Positions 26,090 to 39,248 of a stretch of 64,000 nt of DNA are shown in pieces. A program made the position numbers and the translations under genes. The DNA comes from Taxillus chinensis. Lineage: Eukaryota > Streptophyta > Magnoliopsida > Santalales > Loranthaceae. The notes beneath the pieces are model-generated. The model saw nothing but the letters and a program-made list of their open reading frames with translations, made no database searches and had not been told where the DNA came from. Numbering within the stretch: the first letter of the stretch is position 1; each line of letters begins with the position of its first letter. Location: NCBI GenBank assembly GCA_023512835.1, contig CM042086.1:16442309-16506308 (forward strand), in the 5' to 3' direction.

Positions 26090-27093
26090 TTTGATATGCG
26101 GGAATAAAATGCAAAGAAATAAAATAAACATAAAAATGAGAATAGAAATGGAATGGTTCATTACCTATAATTGGTATACAATCTCATATATAAAACATTT
26201 GAATGAAAATTAAAAATATATCTTCTCTAATGCTACATCATCCATCTCCTTCCTCCGTAACCTCACATTAAATTCATTCACTTTCTCTTTTTCTGCTACC
26301 CTTCTATTTGAACTCATTGCATTGTATTCTCCAACCTATCAAAATCTATAATTATATTTTAAATTAATAATAATAATAATAAACAAAGGATGGTTGGGTT
26401 ATATTGTATATCAATTTACATCTTTAAGAATTCAAAAAAATTCAAGAGGGACCCCTAGTTTTCAAGAAACCCAAAGTCCATCCTATATAATTTTTTTTAA
26501 AAAAAAAAGCATCGTAGAGAAATGGAGGAATCAAAAATATGCATTTAATCTAAGCAACTTAAAGACCAGCCAGCTAATCTTGGTTGGAATCACAAGTGGC
26601 AATCGACAGGCAAGTAGGTTGCTACAGGAACAACGGGCGACAATCAGGTTGGGAAGAGAGGGTGGTCAGGCAATGATCAAGTTACGAGGGGAGGGCAGTC
26701 AAACGACAATCAGGCCGGCAGGGAAGGGCAATCGGGCGGCGATCAGGTTGGAAGGGGAGGGCAATTGGGCAGCAGGTGACAATCGGGCTGCAAGGGAAAG
26801 GCAGTCAAATGACAATTAGGTATGCATGGAGGGGAGGGGAGGGCGGTTAGGTGTGCAAGAAGGGGAGTGTTGGATTGCAGCGTGTAAGGAGAGAGATGAG
26901 TGAAAAGGATAACATTGGAAGTCAATTCCTATGCCCATGGGAATGTTTCAAAACCTAATATGTTGAGGATTAGATTTTACCTTGTACAGGTGAATATGTC
27001 TAATGGGAATCATTCATTCCTTTCTCTTTAGGCTATTAAATATGAGAATGAGAATAAATTTAATTCCATTTCATTTCATTCCCGCATACCAAA
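26090..27093. mobile_element. About 1-kb MITE with minisatellite core
   Basis: The left end tttgatatgcgggaataaa and the right end (reverse complement tttggtatgcgggaatgaa) form terminal inverted repeats; similarity continues inward through 'gagaata.aaatggaatgg'-type sequence. The centre (about 26590-26890) is a degenerate tandem repeat of about 39 bp built on 'gacaatcaggttgg.aggggagggc'. A target duplication is not clear. It matches the general look of plant hAT or Mutator MITEs with 'tttggtatgcgggaatg' ends; class uncertain. Confidence 0.65.
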
Positions 27094-27670
27094 GCGTTGG
27101 AGAGTCAAACAAAACATATGTGATGCACAACTTGTTTGAAATAAGATTATAAGATTATGTGATTTTTTTTAATGTTGAATATGATTGTATTATGTATTTA
27201 TAATGATATGGCCATATATGTGAATGTAATAAATTATGAAATCTAAAAGATTACATGATAAAAAACATAATAAACAAAATGAATTAGTATAGATTTGTTA
27301 TTAAACTATTATTATTTTTAATTTTTGTAAATACATACTTTTTATAATACCAAGTATCCTACTCTAGAATTGGTGTAATCTAAAATAGTTTTGCTAGAAT
27401 TATCTAGATAAATGCCCCTGTATGGCCATGTGACGCCCTAATCTGAAATAATTTTTAAGAAAAATTATTTTTCAAAGTTATATAATATAATAAATTTAGC
27501 GAGAATAATTTTTTATTATACAGTCAGACATATAATATAGTTTATTTGTTTGTGTAAGTCTTTGTATTTTATTGGTCCAATAAATTAACTAATCTCATCG
27601 TTATTTAATTAGATCCAAATAATGACATATGTCGCGAAAATACTTACACAGAAGGTCTGATGTATCCTAA

Positions 27671-28078
27671 AAGTACTAATAGTAGACTCTCTATATTAGT
27701 CTGTTTTCTTAAATTTAGCGGAAAGAGTTAAAAAATCATAAAATCATTTCTATAACAGAAACTCTATATTTAACTTTCTCTGTATAATTTATATAGTATT
27801 TTCCAACATATTAAGAAGTACTGTTTACTCCATATAATTATTAAATTATATATAGAAATTTTATTTTACTTCTCTCCTTTATATTTCTCATAATATTTAC
27901 TTTTGTTTTATATTAAATTATAAAAAAATATTATTAAATAAAAAATAAATATAAAATATTATTTTAATGATAGAGAGAGTAATTTAAATAATCTATTATA
28001 TATATTTATATAAAAAAATAAAAAGTCATTTAAATTCATAAAATTAAAAAAGATATCGAAAAATCAGTATTAGTGCTC
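27671..28078. mobile_element. MITE family A, copy 2 (inverted), upstream of MED15
   Basis: 408 bp flanked by TAA (27668-27670 and 28079-28081), in the opposite orientation to the copy at 6568. It has the best terminal repeats of the four copies: reading the minus strand it begins gagcactaatactgattt, and the other end is aagtactaatagtagact. It sits about 550 bp before the MED15 start codon, next to the presumed promoter. Confidence 0.75.
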
Positions 28079-28570
28079 TAAGCTAGTGCAATGGAAAAAC
28101 AAAAACAAAAGCATACATAATACGACACCGGTTAAAGGAAGCGAACCTGATCGCCCGCAAACCCGGACAAACGAGCGTCTCTTGACTCCGAAGCCGCACT
28201 CCAAGACATATATGAAGCATTCAAAACCATATAAACTTGGACGTTTCCTTCTCCGTCTGCTGTTGCTCCTCCGAACTCCAAACTCTGAACACCAAAAACT
28301 ACCCACCCCACCCCTCCCTCTCTCTATCTTTTTTTATTTATTGCTCTATGCTTTTTGTGCCAACCCCATGAATTCGCAGCCGAACCCGTTCCTAGGCTTC
28401 AACCTCACCATCCTCCATTAGGGTTCCAGCTGTGGCATGTCTCCCCATATATTCTACGATCATTTATTCAGTTCGTGTCTTCGGTTTCGTTTTTAATTTA
28501 TTAGGGTTCATATAACTTATATACCAGCATCGCATCTGTTCGGCCCTCGTCTGTGTTTTTATTTATTTGT

Positions 28571-28585
28571 TTAGGGTTTTTTTAA
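28571..28585 (+). promoter_or_regulatory. Telo-box in MED15 5' leader
   Basis: 'ttagggttttt' (reverse complement AAAAACCCTAA) lies 44-58 bases upstream of the MED15 start codon, with a second ttagggtt at about 28500 and another at 28419. AAACCCTAA telo-boxes are known in 5' leaders and promoters of plant growth and translation genes. Function here is inferred. Confidence 0.4.
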
Positions 28586-28628
28586 AAAAAATTAGCTTTG
28601 TAATTTGTATTTGGACTGAGAAAACTCG

Positions 28629-31600
28629 ATGGATGGTTCTAATTGGAGGCCTGCCGGCCAAATCCAACCCCAAACTGAGCCGCAGGCGGCGCCCTCCTCC
28701 ATGGATGCTGGCGATTGGAGGACCCAATTGCAACCCGATTCTCGACAAAGGATCGTCAACAAGATGTGAGTGTCCTCAATTCATCGTATCTTTTGTTGTC
28801 GTTGGACTCGTCGTTTTCTTGTTTTCCCTTCCTTTTGACAACCTTAAGTACACAGTTTTCAAGAAAATGGGTGCAAACCCAGACACCATCTATTATGAGC
28901 AATACAATCATCATCATATGAAGCTCTTACGTAAATATTAAATATTAAATACCACCGATCACAATCATACAATGAAGCTCTTACGTAAATCACAATCTTA
29001 AATAGCCCATAGATGATGATGATTTTAGTATACGTAAGATGTTTGTGATTTGTTTTCCTTTTCTTTTGCTGTTGACAGCCTATATGGCCGACCATAAGTT
29101 AATAAAAATGGGTGATTTATGATTGCAGAATGGATACTTTAAAGAGGCACCTTCCTGTTTCGGGCCAAGAAGGGTTACATGAACTACAAAAAATTGCTGT
29201 TAGATTTGAGGAGAAGATCTATAGTGCAGCATCGAGTCAGGTGCATTGTCACGCAAACTTTTGTTTTGTTATCATTTTATTTATTTATTTATTGTGGAGA
29301 AATTGATTATTTTTATTCGCAAAATTTATGGTAGACCCATCACCCATCCATGTTTGCACTTCTGTATTCACACTGTATACACACCTCCACTTGGTGACTC
29401 ACCTGTTATTGACCCATTCATGCCCTCACCTAAGCGGCTTCTATTTTTGTGGCCTTTAGAGATGATTCACAGGCAGTGTAGTAAATCTTGAAAGTTGGTT
29501 CACTTTGTTTCCTTCCGGTTGCTTTGGAGAAAAAAATGGGTGAATATCTCTCTCTGTGGTAGTAAATCTTGAAAGTTGGTTCGCATTATTGCTTTTTGTA
29601 ACTTGTTGAATACTTCTTTAGTATTTTTATGACAATTGGGTTACATAAGTTTACATCATTAACACATGATATATAACTGTGGTTTTTTACTGATTACAGT
29701 CTGATTATCTGCGGAGAATATCTCTGAAAATGTTGACTATGGAAACGAAGTCTCAAAATCCTACTATGAGCAATCCTATTCCACCCAACCAGCTGGGTGT
29801 TGGCAAAAATCCTCCAGATCCTGGTACAGTTCGAGATAGTAACTTGCTATTCTTTAATCCTCTAAAAAGTGATTAATTATTATTGTCCTTGCATTATGAT
29901 CTGTTGCATTGTTCTTCCACTTTTCAAATGAGCAGGTGATTTAATTTGGTACATTCCCTTGTTTTTCTAAATATTTGCATTCATTAAATTTTTTTGCTGC
30001 TTTTATCCTACTTAGAAATCTAACATCTTTATATAGTGAAATGGCCTAATTTTTTTATGTAGGTTGGTTTTGTTCAAATTTGGCCAATTTCTTGTGTTAT
30101 CTGTAAAAACATTTTCTAATTCCAGCTCATCTTTTTTGCCTCTGTAGGAGCTCAGGTTATGCCGCCACCCTTGGCAAACAATCAAACACAGTCCCTTTCT
30201 AATCAATTAGCAAATAATCAATCTCAATCACGGCCACCTTTGCTATCTCAAAATATCCAGAATAATATTACGCCTGGAGTGCAAAGTTCTGCCGGCTTAC
30301 CATCTTCTATACTTCCTGTCAGTGGTTTAACTCAGTCTCCTCTCCAGAATTCCAACATGCAGAACATTTCAGGCATTTCTCAAAATACAATTGGAAACTC
30401 AATGGGACAAGGAGGGCCTTCCAATATGTTTTCCGGTTCTCAGAGGCCAGTGCAGGGAAGGCAGCTCCCACAGCAGGTTTCTTCTCAACAGCACCAGCAG
30501 CAGCAGTCTCAGAATTCACAGCATTACCATTTCCAGCAGCAATTGCAACAACAGCTGTTGAAGCCGAAGTTCCCACAGGGCAATGCGAATCACCCACTAA
30601 TGCAATCTCATATCCAGAAACAACAGCAGCAGCAGCAGCAACAGAACCATTTGCAACCAAATCAATTACAATCCTCTCAGCAATCTCTGCAACCTTCTAT
30701 GATGCAATCAGCTCCTCTTTCTAACCTTCAACAGAATCAGCAGTCTTCAGTTCAGCAATCAGCTCAATCTGTTATTCAGCAACATCAACAAGCTGTCCTT
30801 AGGCAACAGCAGCAGCCACAGCAGGTTCCTATTATGCATCAACAGCAAACGCCTGTGGCACAGTCATCATTGTTGCCGTCACAGCAGCAGCAGCAACAGC
30901 AATTGATTGGACAACAGCCAAATGCCACAATTATGCAACAGAATCCACTAATAGTACAACAAAATAATGTCTCTGATATGCAGCCACAACAGCAACAACA
31001 GCAGCAGAGGTTGCTGGGCCAACAGAGTAATATTTCAAATCTGCAACAACAGCAGTTAATGGCTCAACAAAACAACCTCTCAATTGGACATCAGCAACAG
31101 CTGGTTTCTCAAAGTAATGTTTCTGGAGTACAGCAGCAGCAACAACAACTTCTTGGGAATCAATCTGGTAACTCTATGCAGATTAGTCACCACTCTAGTC
31201 ATGTGCTGCACCAATCCAAGGTTCCTATGCAGCAACAAACCCAGCATGGTACATCAACTTTGTTGCCAACTCAAGGGCAACAATCACAAGCCCAGCCACA
31301 ATTAATGTCGCATATTCAAACACAGCCAGGACAAATTCAACAGCAGATGAATATGCAGCAACAGCCGCCAAATTTATTGCAACGAGATATCCAGCAAAGA
31401 CTTCAAACCCCCGGGGTCTTGGCTCAAACACAGAATGTAGTTGATCAGCAGAAGCAGTTATTTCAATCACAAAGAGCTGCTCCAGAGGCTCCAGCAAGTA
31501 TGTTTCTGCAACTTTGCAAATTATGCTGAGGAAGTGTAGTAGATAGAGAATTGAAAAGATCCATGATTAGATACACCAAAAAAAAAAAAAAAAAAGCTGT

Positions 31601-34600
31601 GGCCCTAGAGATTGGACCAGCTAATAAACCTGATTCGAAATTTATATGGGGCACCATTTGATTGAGCCAGTTCTCATAGCTTTATGGCTTTTACATTGAT
31701 CTTGTGATCTAGATTTTGTATTTATTTCTTTAGTTTGTTACTGATTTTGGTTTTAATTTTTTTTCTTTATGGTTAACGGATGAATTTTTTTGGAAGACTG
31801 CATTAATTGATATGCAGCCTTATACAACTCATCAGTATGAGTTTATTTGAATATTATACTGTCCTTCTTCTTTAAAATTAAAATTTCGGCATTAATTCAT
31901 TTTCTATACTTCCTATCACATACAATTGGTGAGGCTTACACGGAGTTCTGTTTGTTATGTAGCTTCTTTAGACTCCACAGCTCATACAGTAAATGTGAAT
32001 GGGAGCGATTGGCAGGAGGAGGTTTATCAAAAGGTAATAATATGTGATGCTCTTTATCCATTATATATTTGATTTTCTTGTTTTGTTTAACAGTGGCGTA
32101 TGGGGTTGTTGGTTTAAATTTATGCTAGAGTAAAAAAATAATTAAAAATAGCTGTTGTATAATTATTTGTTGTGGTCATGTCAATGGACAACCAAAAAAA
32201 TGTAGAAAATCTGAGAAGACAACAACTTTTTGTTTTTATTATTTGGCAATTAGATTTTTTTCAGTGTATTTAGCAATTGGATTTTTTTGTTAACATGTAA
32301 ACAATTTTGAATTGCGTTGGCTACCTTTTGTTTTTTTTTTTATATATAAAGAAGAACATTTGTGTTCTGCCTTCACTAGGTGTGGGTGCAGATTTATCAT
32401 GATTGAATGCATACATAAGACGACAACTGGAATAATTTATCATAATTGAATGTATATCAAGAATTTGTGTAGCTCACTTTTATTCTAGGATCATGTGCCT
32501 TACATTTGTTTTGTTTTTGTTAATAAATGTTGGCTTTCCCTTGATAAAAAATAACATGGGATATAAAATTTCAAGGTTGTGGCTAGGATTTGAGATGGGG
32601 GAACTAGTTTTTTTTAAGACAGGTATTAAAAATGTAGATTTGCTTGTAAAGTTTCCTGAGTATTATGAACGGTATATCCCAACTGTGAAGTTGTTTTTGA
32701 CTGTAATGTTTGACGGCTAATTCATATAATCTTGATTAGGAATTGTGATTTTTACTTACTATTTTTTGCCTGTCCATCGAAAACAAGGTTGTGGGGACAT
32801 CTTTATTAGAGTTATTCTCGCCACCGCATTCTTCATTATCTGCAGTGAACTTGAGTTGATGTATCCTGAAACCTTTTTACATCCTATTGCATATGAAAAC
32901 ATGAAACTTCTCATATCATTGATGTCATGTTGCTGCTAGTTTGCAGATAAAAGCCATGAAGGAAATGTATTTGTCAGATTTGACTGAAATATATCAGAAA
33001 ATTTCTGCCAAATTGCAGCAGGTATGTTGCAATATCCCATCTTAAGAAGCTTCATTCCTAAGTTCTTGGGGTTTGTGTTCCACTTGCGGTATCAAACAGT
33101 GGGATCAGGAGTGTATATTGTTTCTAGTAATTTCCATCCAGCTCCTCGTAGATAAATTAAGAGAAAAGTTAAAGATTTGAATTTGATATGTACCATCATA
33201 AGCCAATTTTACCCTTTTTCTTATTGTTCACTAGCAAGAGTCTCTTCCTCAACAACCCAAACAGATTGACAGATTCAGAATCTACAAGAACATGCTGGAG
33301 CATTTATCACACTTTTTACAGCTTCCAAAGAGTAATATTACACCTTCTCTCAAGGAGAAGTTGGGTTTCTATGAAAAGCAAATAGTTACTCTTCTTCAAA
33401 CAAATAACCGGCCTAGGAAGCCTGTTCCTCTGCAGCAAGGACAAATCCCTTCAACTCTCACTATGCAACAGGCCCAACAGCCGCAATCGCAGATTACACA
33501 AGTACAGCCACATGAAAATCAAATGAATCCTCAGTTGCAATCCATGAGTTCACAAATGCCTCAGAACAATGCAACCATCTTGCAACCAGGTATGGCCTCT
33601 TTATCTAGTGGTCCACCTGGGCAGCAGAGCATGTTAACTTCCTTTCAAGTTGGACACAATTTAGATTCTGGACAAGGAAATGCACCGGGATCATTGCAGC
33701 AGGTTTCTGTTGATTCTTTACAACAAAATTCTGTGAGTGCTCAACAATCAAATATCAATGTCTTGACATCACAAAGTGGGGTTAATGTGCTGCCGTCAAA
33801 CATGAACCCTCTTCAGTCAAATGCCAATATGCTTCAGCATCAACAACTGAAGCAACATTCAGATCAACAGATGACACCGCAGCTGAAACAGCAGTTTCAG
33901 CAGCAGCGTCAGATTCAGTTGATGCAGAAACAGATGCTTCAGCAGCAACAGCAGCAGCAGCAGCAGCAACCACCCCTTTCCCAGCAACCAAAGCAGCAGC
34001 AGCCGTCACAGATGCAGGCACCTCAAATGCCCCAACTTCATCAGATGAATGATGCAAATGACTTGAAGTTGAGGCCGGGAATAAGTGTTAAACAAGGAAT
34101 TTTCCAGCAACATCACTCTGCAAGTCAGCGTCCAGCTTATCACCACCAGCAGTTGAAAGTTGCTCCATTTCCAATATCTTCACCCCAGCTTATTCAGGCT
34201 GTGTCCCCTCAAATTCCTCAACATTCTTCTCCTCAGATGGACCAACAAGGTCTGCTAACATCCTTTCCTAAAACTGGCACGCCTTTGCAGCCTGCAAACT
34301 CTCCCTTCGCCCCATCTCCATCAACTCCCTTGGCTCCATCCCCTGTGCCAGGGGAGCCTGAGAAACCTAATTCTGGTGTTTCCACGCTGTCAAATGCTGT
34401 AAATCTTGCTAATCAACAAACTACTGGTCCTGCAGCACCATCCCTTGCCATTGGCACTCCTGGAATATCGGCTTCCCCTTTACTAGCAGAGTTCACTAGC
34501 CCTGATGGAAATCATGGGGTTGTTGTGACAGCAGTCCCTGAGAAGTCAAGCGTGACACAGCAACCTCTTGAGCGCTTAATCCAAGTGGTTAGTTAAGCTG

Positions 34601-37600
34601 TCCTGTCTTCCATCATTTTTCTTGTGATGGTTTTTTTTTTTAAACTGAAGGCTGAATACAATAAACTTTGGGATTGGATAGCCCTGATAGGATGATGCTA
34701 ATTTTATTGAAATTGAAGGCTCGTTAAATTGTGAGTATAAATGTGCTTATCATACACTGTAATTTTCAGGTTAAATCGATGTCAACAAAAGCGTTAAATG
34801 CTTCAGTTAATGACATTGGTTCTGTTGTTAGCATGATTGATAGAATAGCAGGGTCTGCACCGGGAAATGGATCGAGAGCTGCAGTTGGTGAGGACTTGGT
34901 TGCGATGACAAAATCTCGTTTGCATGCTAGAAATATTGCTTCACAGGATGGAATTTCTGGGACAAAGAAGATGAGGCGATACACGAGTGCAATGCCCTTA
35001 AATGTTGGATCATCAGCTAGCAGTGTAAATGATAGCTTCAAGAATTTGGTTTGTTCAGAGACATCAGACCTAGAGTCAACGGCAACTTCTAATATCAAGC
35101 AGCCGAAGTTTGAGGTAATATTGCCTCTATGCAAATTGCATTATAATAATTTTCACTTTACCTCCTTGAGGTTGAAGCAAGTTAGAGAGGGATTTCTAAT
35201 TGACCAATTGTTATCACGAAAACACCAACAAAGTCGCATACATTGTATTTTATCCATTTTGAGGCAACTTGTCATACCCCATGGCTTGACGCATTATAGG
35301 CCAAAAACCCAAAAATACTCATGTCTCCATTTATTTAATTAAAAAACTCTAGTAAGAAGAGGTACAATGAAGAATAAGAAAAAACTTGAGAATAATCCCA
35401 AAGGAAAGAATAGAAAGAACAAAGGCATGAAAATGTCAAAAAGAAAGTGCCATCTGTCTATCACGTAACAGAACTGAGAAAGAATGAGCATCAAAAGACC
35501 CTTGTAGCAAACTTTCAAACACAAGGCAGCAGATGCATTCCAAAGACCTCTTATCTGAAAACACATGTGCATCTCTTTCCTGCCATCACAAAACATCGCA
35601 ACAAGACTTTCACACCATTAACCTTTGGCTTCTTATGATGTCAAAGCCCAAAAATTTGGTACCAAAAAACTAAACCAATTGGGAACTAATTCAAGCTTCC
35701 CATGAAAGAAAAAACAACACCCCAAAATGCAAAAATTGGCCTCCTAATCAATTTTCTTGTCTTAACCCTGTAAATTGCATGCAACCAGAAATGGCTCACT
35801 GTAGCCGCCCTGCTTGATACGGGGCTGGTGTAGCCGTGGATTACCTTCTGTTGAAAAATTGCATGTTGGTGCAGCCTTGGATCACATTCCATTACAAAAC
35901 TAGCATATTGGACCTGTTTTGAACTGTCTTTCACTCTTACGATATTGCTTCATTTTCAGGCCATAGCACAGTATTGTTTTTAGTGGTGACATTTCTCTAT
36001 AGTATGGCTCTCTGCAGCTCACTTTAAACTCTTATCTGAAACACATCTACATTTCTTTCCAACCGTTGCACAACATCACAAAAAAGACTCACGCACCATA
36101 TAATCTTTGCCATCTTGTGCTGACAAAACACCTAAATTTGATAGCAGGAAACTATTCAATCGATTGAGATCAAACACATGCTTCTTATGAAAGATTACAA
36201 AAAAAAAAACAAATGGCCGCCTCATTGAATTGTTTGTGTTAGTATTGCATGATAATTGGCATCACTTGATTGGCTTTCAAAGGAAAAACAATGCTTGTTG
36301 CACTATGCAGTGTGTTGCGGGACCTTAAAACGTGATTAGTATTTTTTTGTACAGCCTCTGTATCCTTTGTCCATGCCTTGTCGTTTTTCCAATGCCTGAG
36401 TTTATGAGGAACTAATACCTCCATCTTTAATAGAGACCTTGAGCACCCCAGAATTCCATGGGACAACAAGAAGTTTTTCTATCAATCCCAAGAGACTTAT
36501 GTTTGCTCAAAAATTGTCAGCATGTGACTTCATATCTTCAGTTTTTTTTTTTTTTTTTTTTTGAGAAGAAAAGTTGCTTTTGAAACTAGACCCACATAGC
36601 TTTCCTAGATGACGAAGGATGAAAAATTGAGTGTGCACTAGAGTTTCCCAACCCAATGCCTTCTAATCAAAATGGCAATCGTGATTACTGTTTTGTTTGT
36701 TTTGGAATGGCAATTTAACTTGGATATTGTTTCATTGTTTGTAGGCTAATCGTGCCCTTTTGGAAGAAATAAGGATGATAAATCAGTGTCTTATAGATAC
36801 AGTTGTAGGTGTTAGCGATGAAACTGCATCTGCTGTGGTTACTGCTGAAGGAGCGGTAGGAACCATAGTTAATTGCTCTTTTACTGCGGTGGCTCTCAGC
36901 CCTAACTTGAAATCACAATATGCTTCTTCTCAGATGGTAAGGTGTATATTGCCTTTTTATTTTGTTGCGTTAGTTCAATGCAGCATGTTCATTCTTCAGT
37001 GTTCAATTATTTTCTGTTCATCTGCAGTCACTAATTCAGCCATTACGACTGCTTGTTCCTGCAAATTACCCTAATTGCTCTCCAATACTATTAGACAAGG
37101 TTCCGGTTGAAGTCAGGTAAGTGAATAATGCATTGCCTTTTATTTATGAATTTCGTCAGTCTAGGTAAAAATGAGCATAAATCTGCAATTTTGAAGTGTA
37201 CGTTGATTGCTAGCTTGCGGTACCCTCATTTTTACAGGACTGTAAGTCATTATACATAGTCTAACAGAACGCAAATTAATATTGAAGTCCAGTCAATGAA
37301 TGATGCATTTTGGTAAAGAAAACATGCATAACATGATTGGCAGCTTATGGTTTGCTCGTTTTTAGAAGATTGTAAGTTATTCCAGATTAACAGAAAGCAA
37401 ATGAATATTGAGCCAGTTAACCAAGGATTCATGAGGACTATATTTGGAATAATAATGCCACTATATCTTCTTTGGCAAGATATGTGGTGGAAGAATAAAG
37501 TAAGCATATCTTCTTGGTCGGGAGAATATATGGGATTGTGGTGAGTGATCCTCATTGTAAAGGTCGAAAGCGCACCTCGTATTGTTGCGTCACTGTGATT

Positions 37601-38562
37601 AAATCATAACACTGTAGGTTAGAGTACCTTTCTGTCAATGATGTTGTAACGTCAGAAGTAATCAAAGCTTCCAAAATTGATTACCTTAATTTGGCGGTTT
37701 ACTAGGTTGGGCAAGTGTTTATATTATGGTAGCTTGGAACGAAACGTTGGCAAAAACGAGTATACAATAAATATTATGAAAATAAATGGAAGTCAGATTC
37801 AGCTTTACTTTGGGGCTTGGCTGAAGACCTTACTATGAATATGAATTTAAGATGTTGCAATTGTTAGCATATTTATTTACTAGATTGCATTAAAAAAATG
37901 TTGTGAATTCTTGGCGTTATGCCTTTTTCATCCAATCGGAAGTTAGCATAGTCTCATTTCAAATGTTGTATCTGTAACAAGGGATGTAAGATCCTTGTCG
38001 ATGCATGTCCATGCCTGATGTGTATCTTGTATGAATACAGGATAGTGGTGGATAGGGCTATTTGTAGGGCTTCAGCTGTTATGAAATAGGGAAAAAAGAG
38101 GTTTGAAGAGAGTAGAGATCTTGAGAGAAAATTATTAGAGGATAACGGGATTGGTTTAAATCCATGCAACCTCTGGTCTTACACATTTCAAAAAAATCTT
38201 GGCGTTATTTTTATGCAATTCCCATGGAGACTTCATCTCTTATCCGTTTGTACTATAGCCTGTACACAAGCTCACACCCAGTAATTAAAAAAAGAAACCT
38301 TAATTTTGTTAATTAACAATTTTTTATTTATGTAAATATGGGTTATCATTACAGTAGAGAGCATGAGGATCTATCTGCGAAGGCCAAGTCGAGGTTTAGC
38401 ATATCTCTTCGGAGCCTCTCTCAACCGACATCACTTGGGGAAATAGCGAAGACATGGGATGTCTGTGCCCGGGCCATTATTTCTGAGTATGCACAGCAGA
38501 GCGGTGGAGGCAGCTTCAGCTCTAAATATGGGACTTGGGAAAATTGCTTGAGTGCAGCATAA
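28629..38562 (+). CDS. MED15A: Mediator complex subunit 15a (MED15a)
   Basis: Eleven exons with closing phases: 28629-28765, 29129-29240, 29700-29823, 30148-31497, 31963-32033, 32947-33021, 33235-34587, 34770-35114, 36745-36936, 37028-37116, 38355-38562, giving about 1351 residues, near the length known for plant MED15a. Exons 1-3 encode the KIX domain (about residues 27-105: [50 protein letters not shown]), the docking surface for activators. Exons 4 and 7 are very rich in Gln, Asn, Ser and Pro with runs of up to ten Gln. Between them [17 protein letters not shown] is a conserved helix. Exons 8-11 hold the conserved C-terminal region ([34 protein letters not shown]) that anchors the subunit in the Mediator tail. 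The start is the first ATG in frame with the KIX domain. It acts in the nucleus in RNA polymerase II transcription. Confidence 0.93.
35115..36744. repeat. MED15 intron 8 with an imperfect direct repeat
   Basis: Two similar blocks, about 35540-35700 and 36025-36190, share 'cttatctgaaa.acat', 'cattctttcc', 'caca.aacatc.ca..aaagactc.c.cacc', and then 'aactattcaat..attg'. A (T)22 run stands at 36541-36562. Short ORFs here are not supported as exons. The repeats look like two copies of an old retroposon tail; class not determined. Confidence 0.45.
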
Positions 38563-38860
38563 TCGTGTATATTCCCTCATAGCGTTGATACCAATTTTGA
38601 AGCTGTATGTCATGCATTGTTTGCACGACTTGAAAGTTGTATGATATATGGCTGTGTATGTAATGGGTATATGTGATTTGTGTTGTATAACGTATTCTAC
38701 ACTGCACAGCATGTGTCATGTTTGGAGCACGTGTCAATTGTCATTTGGCATTCTCATCATGGCAATGTATTTATACATGTATAACATGCACAAATAGAAG
38801 GGAAGGTGATCGATATTTGATTGCAAGATTTTGCTAAGCATTGAACACTGGAGATTGTCC
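38563..38860. other. MED15 3' flank
   Basis: Presumed 3'UTR of MED15, with repeated 'tgtatgtaatgggtatatgtga'-like T/G-rich words typical of plant far-upstream polyadenylation sequence. No other feature. Confidence 0.4.
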
Positions 38861-39248
38861 GCACTAGTATACCATTGGTTTTTTTAAATTTATAATGTTA
38901 AATTATTTATTGCTTTTTTATATAAATATACATCAGATTTACTAAATTAAATTTTATATTATTAAAATAATATTTTATATCACTTGTTTTTTTAATAATA
39001 ATTTTTTTTATAATTTAATATAAAATACAAATAATGTTATAGTAAATGTTAAGGAAAGAGATAAGATAAAATTTTTAAATATAATTTAATAATTATAGGA
39101 TGTAAATAGTATTTTTTAATATATTAATAAATATTGTAGAAAAAATTAAATATAGGATATTTGTTTTGAGAATGATTTTATAATTTTATTTTTATTTTTT
39201 TTAAATTTAGGAAAATAGACTTATATAGAAAATTTGCTATTAGTGCTC
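38861..39248. mobile_element. MITE family A, copy 3
   Basis: 388 bp. The left end is gcactagtataccattgg and the right end is gctattagtgctc followed by TTA. It shares the internal landmarks 'aaatttataatgttaaattatt', 'tttaatataaaa' and 'ttaaatataggatattt' with the copies at 6568, 27671 and 56416. The left target site is altered (no TTA), so the copy is older or eroded on that side. Confidence 0.65.

Noticed and set aside
26394..26819. A 141-codon repetitive open frame
   Set aside because: Produced by the minisatellite core of a MITE; no start context, splice support or domain.
37347..37544. A 65-codon open frame in MED15 intron 10
   Set aside because: No conserved sequence; exons 10 and 11 join in phase across it.
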